Source: JBCCJA01 sp039045975 (GTDB lineage Bacteria > Planctomycetota > Planctomycetia > Planctomycetales > Planctomycetaceae). Taken from it: a stretch of DNA of 25,924 nucleotides. The stretch spans positions 1-25,924 of the forward strand of contig JBCCJA010000055.1 in NCBI GenBank assembly GCA_039045975.1, read 5' to 3'. This document shows positions 20,244-25,924 of this stretch, piece after piece; position 1 is the first letter of the stretch; every line of letters starts with the position of its first letter. The notes below the pieces were generated by a model. That model was not told the DNA's origin, ran no database searches, and worked only from the letters and a program-made list of their open reading frames with translations. Position numbers and translations under genes: made by a program.

Positions 20244-22510
20244 TCTTTATCCCGCTTATTCGGATCGAGCTCCGGCAGGTCCCGGTCGACCGAGCTGCCG
20301 GCCGCGGTCACGGGGAGGACGACCCGGCGGATCGTCGTCGCGTCGAAGCGGTCGGCGGCGAGTCCGTCGACTTCGAGCGGCGCCGCCGGGGCCGCGACGC
20401 GACCAAGGAAGACGGCGTAACCCTCTTCGAGCCACAGGCTAAGGTCGTCGTTTTCCGTGCCGGCGTCGGTCAGCCCGGTGTAATCGGGCCCGCCCGCGGC
20501 CCGGTACAGCGACAAGACTTCGACGATCCGGCTGACGTTGCGGCCCCGGGCGTCGTAGTCGGTCTCGCGTAACCGGGCCGCTTCCGACGCGAGCTTCTCG
20601 TTGCGCGAGCTGCTCGAGCCGACATCGACCATCGTCACCTGCGAGCGACGGAGGTACCGCGTCCGGGTCGCGCCGCCGGTTTCGGCGGCTTCGAGGTCCC
20701 AGGTCTCGCCGGCCGGCAGCAGCCCGTCGAGGTTCGGCCAATAGACGCGACCGCCGTAAATCAGACGGCAGTCGACGAGATCTTGATCGGTCGTATTCAC
20801 CAGCGTGCCGCGGAGCCGCGACCCGGGCGACGACAGCCGGCCCGCCAGCGACGCCGCCGGCGGCGTCCCGACCGAGCCGAGAATCCGCAGCATTTTCGCG
20901 CCGCCGGCCGGGATCGGCCACGCCGCCACGGTCCGTTCCGCGGCGTCGACGACGTATTCGGGGGCGGACGGGTCGAGCCGGCCGGGACGGTCCCGACCGC
21001 CGAACTGCTCCCCTGGCGGGGCGTGCCAGCCGATCGCGACCGGTCCCGGCCCAGCGGCCGCGTCGGTCACCCGCAGGTCGAAGCGGGCGTGCCGATCGGA
21101 CGCCATCGCGAACAGCGTCCGCGACCGCGACACGACCGGCGGGACGTTCGGCAGGCCGCCGTCGGCGGCGACGACCTCGTCGACCAGCGTGACCGATTTC
21201 GCCCGCGGCCCGCCGGCCACGTTCGTCGACGCCGTGCCCGACGCCGTCAACGCGTACCACGACGCGACGCACAGCAGCGGCAGCGTCGCCCACGTCAGCT
21301 TCGGCCGCTTGAACACCTTGTGGACCAGCAAGTACTCGAGCGGCCCGAACAGGACCGCCAGCAGGATCAGGCCGACGTAGACGTTGGCCCGCGGCAGTTC
21401 CTCGACGTCGAACGTCGCGAGGGCCCGGTCGAGCTGCCCGCCGATGCTGCCGTCCAGCGACGCCGCGTTCGCGACCTGCAGCGACGACGGCAACTCCGGC
21501 CGGCCAAGCAACGCCGCCTTCTCGATCAACGCGTCACGGTCCCGCCAGGCCTTCAGGGGGGCGGCGTTCAAGTCGGGACCGAAGACGCTGACTCGCCCGA
21601 ACCCGAACCGCCGCGACACGAGCAGCGGCCCGTCGGCCCCGCCGAGCACGACGCCGGCGTCCGACGCGAACCGGGCCGCCGGCACGCGGCCGCGGAACCG
21701 GACCTTCGACCCGTCGGCCCACTGCTCGAACTCGGCGAGCGAGCGGAGCTCGTTCGTGCCGACCCGTTTGAACCCGAGCGAATCACCGAGACGATCGATC
21801 AGACGCTCCACCTCGTCGCCGGAACCGACTCGTTGACGGCCCGGTTGCCCCAATGACAGCACGACGTGCCCGCCGCCGAGGGCGTATTCGGCGAGGAAGG
21901 TGTCAATGCCCTCGGCGTAGGGCGTACACGGCTGGACCATGACGACCGCGTCTTCGTCGGCGGCAAAGAAGATCGCGTCGATACCGTCGAACGCAAGTGC
22001 GTCTCCTTTCCACGCATATTGGCCGACGCCCGAAACGAAATCGGCGGACGATTCATCGTCCTCTTCCCTGACGCCATCCGTGTCGTTCTCTTTGGCACGC
22101 GCCGACACGAGGATGAATGCCCCGGTATCGACGTGAGTCGCCGGACCGCCCCACTTCGTGCCTCTCGACTTTGTAGTTTCCGTACCGTCGATCGTCGGCC
22201 GCCTGACAACGCGCGGCGAGGTGCCGGGCACCGGAGCCGGGAAGAATCGGCCGCGATACAGGCCGACCGCACCGTCGGCGTCGATGACCGCGACCGGGAT
22301 CTCGGCATCGATCTCACACAGATCGTCACGGGTGCGATCGCACGGACGGGCGACGAATTGGCCGGCACGGAGCGGGCGTCCGTCACCGTACGGGGCCGCC
22401 ACCGCCGCGCGGCCGTCGATGTCGAAACAGGCGCGAGCGTCCGATAACGCCGACACACTCATTCCGCTAACGACGAGGGAGACGAGGTAAGTGGATCGGA
22501 AGCGGCGCAC
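20234..22510 (-). CDS. Large membrane-anchored hypothetical protein (GATase-like fold)
   Basis: 758 residues from the ATG at 22510. A signal peptide (RRFRSTYLVSLVVSGMSVSALSDARA) is followed by an N-terminal extracytoplasmic part. A glutamine-amidotransferase-like segment lies at about 175-330, with VMVQPCTPYAEGIDTFLAEYALGGGHVVLSLGQPG and later GPLLVSRRFGFGRVSVFGPDLNAAPLKAW. Two helices at about 380-430 (YVGLILLAVLFGPLEYLLVHKVF and LTWATLPLLCVASWYALTA) anchor it, then about 320 residues of beta-rich extracytoplasmic sequence. I do not recognise a catalytic Cys-His-Glu triad, so an enzymatic role is not claimed. Planctomycetes carry many proteins of this design, often next to MoxR/DUF58 genes, which are missing here. 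The tail is acidic/basic (DPNKRDKDAG). No frameshift is evident. Confidence 0.75.
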   Translation of the reverse strand: MRRFRSTYLVSLVVSGMSVSALSDARACFDIDGRAAVAAPYGDGRPLRAGQFVARPCDRTRDDLCEIDAEIPVAVIDADGAVGLYRGRFFPAPVPGTSPRVVRRPTIDGTETTKSRGTKWGGPATHVDTGAFILVSARAKENDTDGVREEDDESSADFVSGVGQYAWKGDALAFDGIDAIFFAADEDAVVMVQPCTPYAEGIDTFLAEYALGGGHVVLSLGQPGRQRVGSGDEVERLIDRLGDSLGFKRVGTNELRSLAEFEQWADGSKVRFRGRVPAARFASDAGVVLGGADGPLLVSRRFGFGRVSVFGPDLNAAPLKAWRDRDALIEKAALLGRPELPSSLQVANAASLDGSIGGQLDRALATFDVEELPRANVYVGLILLAVLFGPLEYLLVHKVFKRPKLTWATLPLLCVASWYALTASGTASTNVAGGPRAKSVTLVDEVVAADGGLPNVPPVVSRSRTLFAMASDRHARFDLRVTDAAAGPGPVAIGWHAPPGEQFGGRDRPGRLDPSAPEYVVDAAERTVAAWPIPAGGAKMLRILGSVGTPPAASLAGRLSSPGSRLRGTLVNTTDQDLVDCRLIYGGRVYWPNLDGLLPAGETWDLEAAETGGATRTRYLRRSQVTMVDVGSSSSRNEKLASEAARLRETDYDARGRNVSRIVEVLSLYRAAGGPDYTGLTDAGTENDDLSLWLEEGYAVFLGRVAAPAAPLEVDGLAADRFDATTIRRVVLPVTAAGSSVDRDLPELDPNKRDKDAG

Positions 22511-22598
22511 GGCGGACGACTTCTGAAATTCGAGAAGCTGGCGAGACGTTATCGGCCGATGGCACCTCGTGGCGAACGACCGGCCTTCGACGATCCGC

Positions 22599-22700
22599 CG
22601 GGCGAGCCTCGGGCGTCAGCCCGGGGATAGGTTCGACTCATCGTCGAACGGTCCGCCCTTTTTCGCACGTATCCCGGGGCTGACGCCCGGGGCTCGCCGG
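22599..22700. repeat. Long inverted repeat in the gap before the 758-aa gene
   Basis: Arms 22599-22629 and 22670-22700 match at 28 of 31 positions around a 40-base loop. The loop itself holds a 7 bp hairpin (GTTCGAC/GTCGAAC) near 22630-22650 and a CCTTTTTCG run. The arms carry GGCGAGC, three bases and GGGCGTCAGCCC, the core also found in the ABC ATPase gene. The right arm ends one base before the stop codon of the hydrolase gene, so it could also stop its transcription. The remaining bases of the 190 bp gap show nothing else. Confidence 0.88.
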
Positions 22701-23411
22701 TCACAGTTTTGCGGCGACCTCGCGTAGCGCGTCGACGACGATCGTGTGTCCGCCGTCGAACGGGACGAAGGAGACCTCGCAACCGGCGTCGGTCAGTAGC
22801 CCGCGTAACGCCTCGGCCGACGCGTAGGGCAGGACCATGTCCTGGCGTCCGTGTGCCTGCACGATCGCGGTGCCGGTCAGGCGGTCCGCCCGCTCTTTCC
22901 AGACCGACTCGCTGACGAGCGCCCCGGAGAACAACGCGAGCAGTCGCGGCGGGGTCTCGAGCCGCATCGCGACCTCGGCCGACAGCATCGCCCCCTGTGA
23001 GAACCCGCCGAGCGTCAGCACGGCCGCGTCGCAGCCGTAGTGCGTGTGGGCCGCGGCCAGGAATTCCTCCAGTTGATCGCCCGCCGCGACGGCCCCGTCG
23101 GGGCGTTCTTTCCGCAGCATCTCGACGGCCGCATCGGGCGAGCCGGCCTGCAGCCGCGCGACATCGATCATCCACCACGCCCGCGCGTCGCCCCAGCCGA
23201 TCTCCGCCAGCGACAGCAGGGCCGCCGGGAACAGGAACGTCGTCGCCGCGGCGGAGGGTCCGGCGAGCCGGGCCAGTTCCTCGCCGATCGGGACGAGGTC
23301 GGTCCCGGGCGCCCCGAACCCGTGGCAGAACACGGCGATTTTCTCGGGCGATCCGGCCTCGAGGGCGACCGCGTCGAGCGGGCCGAAACGGATTTGTCGC
23401 GGGGTGTGCAT
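22701..23411 (-). CDS. Phospholipase/carboxylesterase family alpha/beta hydrolase
   Basis: 236 residues from the ATG at 23411 (MHTPRQIRFGP); an earlier in-frame start at 23459 adds a Pro/Arg-rich tail that does not look real. The alpha/beta-hydrolase triad is complete: Ser138 in GGFSQGAM, Asp191 in QAHGRQDMVLPY and His222 in DGGHTI. The oxyanion region is AVFCHGFGAPGTDL. The fold matches the PF02230 acyl-protein thioesterase/carboxylesterase family, which hydrolyses short esters, lysophospholipids or thioesters in the cytosol. It has no signal peptide. Divergent from the secreted Pro-rich gene (138 bp gap), and followed at once by the long inverted repeat. Confidence 0.92.
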   Translation of the reverse strand: MHTPRQIRFGPLDAVALEAGSPEKIAVFCHGFGAPGTDLVPIGEELARLAGPSAAATTFLFPAALLSLAEIGWGDARAWWMIDVARLQAGSPDAAVEMLRKERPDGAVAAGDQLEEFLAAAHTHYGCDAAVLTLGGFSQGAMLSAEVAMRLETPPRLLALFSGALVSESVWKERADRLTGTAIVQAHGRQDMVLPYASAEALRGLLTDAGCEVSFVPFDGGHTIVVDALREVAAKL

Positions 23412-23549
23412 CGGCGGTCGGGATCGGGGAGGGCGCGGAGGTTTCGGCACTTTCTGCAAAGTTCGTGTCCCCTTTTACAAGCGGCTTCCGCCGGGGGAAC
23501 CGGGCCCGACAAAACCGCCGGGCCGCAGACCCTTCGAAAGGAACCCGCC

Positions 23550-24353
23550 ATGTCCGTTCTGACCCTGTCGGCCGTCGGCAAGGCCGTCCGGCTCGGCGTC
23601 CTGTTGATCCCGAGCCTCGGGGCGGCGGCGCCGACCCACGCGGCCGACCTGACGACCCTCTACAACCACACGACCCGGGAGATCCGTCTCGGGGCGCAGC
23701 AGCTCTGCGAAGTCGCGGCGCCGTACCAGCAGGCCCCCGGATGGTCGGTCCTGCACGGGCACGTCGTGAACATGGTCGCGGCGGTCGACCAACTCGACCT
23801 GGCGCTCGGCCAGGGCGATCTGCCGACCGCACGGGCCCTCGCCGATCAGCTCGAAGAGCTCGGCGAATGCCTCGACGACGTCGCCGAAGACCTCGGCGAC
23901 TGGGTCTGCCCGCGGACGCCGGCCCGGCTGTACGAGCGACGGATCGATCTGGCCGAGGACTTGGCCGACTTCCTCGAATCGCGGACCGACCGGCTGCGGC
24001 GGATCGTGCGGAGTTTTCAGCCCGTCATCGGCGGCGGGTGCCCGCTGTCGGGCGGGGCCGGACTCAACCGGTTGCCGGCGGCGCCGCTGACGCCGGCCCC
24101 GGTGCGGCCGCTGCCGGCGGTCCCGCAGCCGCTCAACCCCGGAGTGAACGCGCCGTTCAACACGCTGCCTAGCACGCCACTGCCGAACGCTGCCCCCACC
24201 GGGCCGTTCCTGCCGCCGCCGGTCACGCCGGCGATCGGACGGGGCCGCGTCAATCCGTTCCTCGCGGCCCGCTATGAAAGCCGACTGCGGTACTTCGGCA
24301 GCCGCGGCGTCCGGACGAATACCGGCCCGAACTCATACCGCTTCGGTTTCTGA
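23550..24353 (+). CDS. Secreted Pro-rich hypothetical protein
   Basis: 267 residues from the ATG at 23550, with AAAGGA about eight bases upstream; the longer open frame to 23040 is antisense to the hydrolase gene and not part of it. A signal peptide (MSVLTLSAVGKAVRLGVLLI, cleaved near THA-AD at 33) leads to a helical region (about 34-155). This has regular Leu/Asp/Glu spacing (VAAVDQLDLALGQGDLPTARALADQLEELGECLDDVAEDLGDW), four cysteines and a coiled-coil-like look. A low-complexity Pro/Leu/Asn stretch (about 170-235: PAAPLTPAPVRPLPAVPQPL) and a basic Arg/Tyr tail with NSYRFGF follow. I know no family. The localisation should be periplasmic or external. It is monocistronic, closed by an intrinsic terminator. 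Confidence 0.8.
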   Translation: MSVLTLSAVGKAVRLGVLLIPSLGAAAPTHAADLTTLYNHTTREIRLGAQQLCEVAAPYQQAPGWSVLHGHVVNMVAAVDQLDLALGQGDLPTARALADQLEELGECLDDVAEDLGDWVCPRTPARLYERRIDLAEDLADFLESRTDRLRRIVRSFQPVIGGGCPLSGGAGLNRLPAAPLTPAPVRPLPAVPQPLNPGVNAPFNTLPSTPLPNAAPTGPFLPPPVTPAIGRGRVNPFLAARYESRLRYFGSRGVRTNTGPNSYRFGF

Positions 24354-24369
24354 GACGGTTTTTGAGGTG

Positions 24370-24401
24370 AAGGCCGGCGGGGCGACCCGTCGGCCTTTTT
24401 T
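24370..24401 (+). terminator. Intrinsic terminator of the Pro-rich protein gene
   Basis: A stem of 12 bp (24370-24381 with 24386-24397, one G-T wobble) closes on a GCGA tetraloop of the GNRA type, followed by a T-run to 24401. It starts 17 bases after the stop codon. The reverse strand has no T-tract, so it works only for the plus-strand gene. Confidence 0.9.
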
Positions 24402-24420
24402 CGTCAGACGGCTCCGCCTG

Positions 24421-24594
24421 TCAGCCGCGCGGGATCCAGGCGTCGCCGATCGTGCGGGCGGCGAAAACGATGCCCGCCAGACTCGCGACCGCCATCACGG
24501 CCGTGATCGGCCAGGGCGGGCACTGCGTCAGCGTCGCCCCGGAGACGACCGCGTCGGCGATCACCAGCGTGACCGCCAAAAGAGACCGATGCAT
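24421..24594 (-). CDS. Small two-helix membrane protein
   Basis: 57 residues from the ATG at 24594, supported by GGAG five bases upstream; an earlier in-frame GTG/ATG at 24654 is less likely. Two hydrophobic segments (LLAVTLVIADAVVSGATL and ITAVMAVASLAGIVFAA) are linked by TQCPPWP, then RTIGDAWIPRG. I know no family. It is transcribed towards the terminator of the convergent Pro-rich gene and lies 123 bp after the cysteine desulfurase. Its short size and two helices recall stress-response small membrane proteins, but nothing specific can be said. Confidence 0.6.
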   Translation of the reverse strand: MHRSLLAVTLVIADAVVSGATLTQCPPWPITAVMAVASLAGIVFAARTIGDAWIPRG

Positions 24595-24631
24595 GAGAAC
24601 TCCAACTCTCCCAAGACCGGCGGTGGCGAGC

Positions 24632-24651
24632 GTGTCGACCCCTGCCGACAC
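24632..24651 (-). terminator. Hairpin between the SufS-type gene and the small membrane gene
   Basis: GTGTCG and CGACAC pair around an eight-base loop, with an outer GCGGTG/CACCGC stem separated by unpaired bases. It lies 67 bases past the sufS stop and 38 bases ahead of the next start on the minus strand; no T-tract is present. Confidence 0.3.
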
Positions 24652-24717
24652 CACCGCATGAGCCGCAAACGGTATCCGCCCGCCGTCGGCCCCGCGAGAA
24701 CTTTTTGGCCCGCAAAA

Positions 24718-25923
24718 TCAGTCGAGCCGTAATCGCTTCCGGGCCGCGACCAAGGTCTTGACGAGCAGGTCGACGTCGTCCCGCGTGTTGTACAGCCCGA
24801 AACTCGCCCGCAGCGACGCCGACACGCCGAGCCGGTCGTGCAGCGGCATCGCGCAATGGTGCCCGTGACGCACCGCGATCCCGGCCCGGTCGAGCAGGAA
24901 GTTCAGGTCCTCGGCCGCCGCGCCCTCCAGCGTGAACGCGACCATCGCCCCGCGTCGGTCGCCCGGCGGGCCATGGATCGTCACGCCGGGCACCTTCGAC
25001 AGCTCCTCGTAGGCATACCGCGTCAGGTCGGCCTCGTGGGCCGCGATCGCCTCCAGCCCGAGGCCCTCGACGTAGTCGACGGCCGCCCCGAGCCCGATGA
25101 TCTCCGCGATCGCCGGCGTGCCGGCCTCGAACTTTGCCGGCGGCGGGGCCCAGGTCGAGCGGTCGTCGTAGACCCGCTCGATCATGTTTCCGCCGCCCTG
25201 CCATGGCGGCATCGCCTCCAGCAGGTCGTACTTGCCGTACAGCACGCCGACGCCGCTCGGCCCGTACAGCTTGTGACCCGAGAAGACACAGAAGTCGACG
25301 TCGAGGGCCCGCACGTCGGTCGGCGTGTGCGGCACCGACTGTGCCGCGTCGAGCAGCACTTTCGCCTCGACGGCCCGCGCCGCGGCGACGATTTCCGCGA
25401 CCGGCGTGACCGAACCCAAGACGTTCGAGAGGGCCGTGACCGCCACGAGCTTGGTGTTCGGGCCGACCACGTCCCCGATCTTCGCCGGGTCGATCTCGCC
25501 GTCGGCGGTCAGCTCCAGGAACCGCAGTGTCGCCCCGACGTCGGTCGCGAGCCGCTGCCAGGGGACGAGGTTGGCGTGGTGCTCCAGCAGCGAGACGACG
25601 ATCTCGTCACCCGCCCCGACGTTGGCCCGCCCCCACGTGTCGGCGACGAGGTTGATCGACGCCGTCGTCCCGGGCGTGAAGACGACCTCCTCGACGCGCT
25701 CGGCGTTCAGCAGCCCCCGCACCTTCTCCCGGGCCGCCTCGATCGCCTCGGTGACCCGCATCCCGAGCGAACTCTTGGAGCGGTGCACGTTGGCGTAATA
25801 GCCGGCGTAGCAATCCGAGACCGCCTCGATCACCACCCGCGGCTTCTGGGCCGAGGCCCCGCTGTCGAGGTACGTCAGCGGTTTACCGCCCGCGAGCCGG
25901 GCGGTGAGGATCGGAAAGTCGGC
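24718..25923 (-). CDS. sufS: Cysteine desulfurase, SufS type (5' end outside window)
   Basis: The frame runs off the right edge; about 401 residues are visible and only a few N-terminal ones are missing. PLP-dependent fold type I: YLDSGASAQKP opens the visible part, then NVHRSKSSLGMRVT, FTPGTTASINLVADTWG, EHHANLVPWQ, DAAQSVPHTPTDVRALDVDF and FSGHKLYGPSGVGVLYG, where the Lys binds PLP. The catalytic Cys is in RHGHHCAMPLHDRLGVSASLRASFGLYNT. The RxGHHCAxPL form marks the SufS/CsdA group rather than IscS. It takes sulfur from cysteine for Fe-S assembly with SufE/SufU. The upstream neighbours (sufBCD) should lie beyond the edge if the operon is standard. The small membrane gene follows 123 bp downstream. 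Confidence 0.94.
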   Translation of the reverse strand, partial: ADFPILTARLAGGKPLTYLDSGASAQKPRVVIEAVSDCYAGYYANVHRSKSSLGMRVTEAIEAAREKVRGLLNAERVEEVVFTPGTTASINLVADTWGRANVGAGDEIVVSLLEHHANLVPWQRLATDVGATLRFLELTADGEIDPAKIGDVVGPNTKLVAVTALSNVLGSVTPVAEIVAAARAVEAKVLLDAAQSVPHTPTDVRALDVDFCVFSGHKLYGPSGVGVLYGKYDLLEAMPPWQGGGNMIERVYDDRSTWAPPPAKFEAGTPAIAEIIGLGAAVDYVEGLGLEAIAAHEADLTRYAYEELSKVPGVTIHGPPGDRRGAMVAFTLEGAAAEDLNFLLDRAGIAVRHGHHCAMPLHDRLGVSASLRASFGLYNTRDDVDLLVKTLVAARKRLRLD

Positions 25924-25924
25924 C

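Noticed and set aside
10127..22700. A CRISPR array or an integron from the repeated palindromes
   Set aside because: The copies are isolated, kilobases apart, in different contexts and without regular spacers or an adjacent integrase or cas gene.
1..25924. tRNA, rRNA or riboswitch genes
   Set aside because: No cloverleaf-like arms with the conserved T-loop, no rRNA-like tract and no recognisable riboswitch core were seen by eye on either strand; a covariance-model scan would be decisive.

Overview
The window is one GC-rich (roughly 70%) bacterial chromosomal segment that reads as a member of the Planctomycetota. Support comes from a 69-residue small basic protein of the kind shared by Planctomycetes, Verrucomicrobia and Chlamydiae (TIGR04137-like), a DUF1080 3-keto-disaccharide hydrolase-like secreted protein, a GH3-type adenylating enzyme, an HTTM membrane protein, a Ser/Thr kinase with an N-terminal membrane domain, and several small Cys/His or Lys-rich proteins that look planctomycetal. 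No phage, insertion sequence, CRISPR array, rRNA or tRNA was seen. This is mostly core and house-keeping territory, packed in short operons with 4-26 bp overlaps.

Layout. 1-1.9 kb (+): the 3' part of a UDP-glucose 6-dehydrogenase-like gene, then two tandem FKBP-type lipoprotein isomerases. 1.9-7.2 kb (-): a DUF1080 protein, a Uma2-family nuclease-like gene just behind ilvD, then an HTTM membrane protein overlapping a small hypothetical gene. 7.5-7.7 kb (+): a small Cys/His protein. 7.75-9.5 kb (-): a membrane Ser/Thr kinase. 9.6-11.5 kb (-): an operon of a coiled-coil membrane protein, phosphatidylserine decarboxylase and an O6-alkylguanine-DNA alkyltransferase. 11.6-12.1 kb (-): nrdR. 12.36-14.3 kb (+): the small basic protein and the GH3-like enzyme. 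14.3-16.4 kb (-): nadD behind a sigma-54 response regulator. 16.5-17.9 kb (-): a 60-aa Lys-rich protein and an ABC ATPase. 17.9-20.1 kb (-): an acyltransferase-3 gene overlapping a His-rich multipass membrane protein. 20.2-23.4 kb (-): a large membrane-anchored protein and a phospholipase/carboxylesterase-type hydrolase. 23.5-24.4 kb (+): a secreted Pro-rich protein with a clear intrinsic terminator. 24.4-25.9 kb (-): a two-helix small membrane protein and a cysteine desulfurase of the SufS type cut by the window edge.

The least ordinary signal is a set of long imperfect inverted repeats, each with arms of 26-31 bp. One straddles the psd/ogt junction and is translated in both genes. One sits in frame inside the C-terminal part of the ABC ATPase, next to a heptamer tandem repeat. 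One fills the gap between the hydrolase and the large membrane protein. The last two share a core (GGCGAGC, three bases, GGGCGT, one base, AGCCC), so they look like copies of one mobile palindromic family that can be absorbed into proteins. Two minus-strand genes (nrdR and the 60-aa gene) also have strong leader hairpins, one of which buries the Shine-Dalgarno sequence. The uncharacterised His-rich membrane protein coupled to an acyltransferase is the best candidate for an undescribed enzyme pair. No self-evident new defence or mobile system was found.
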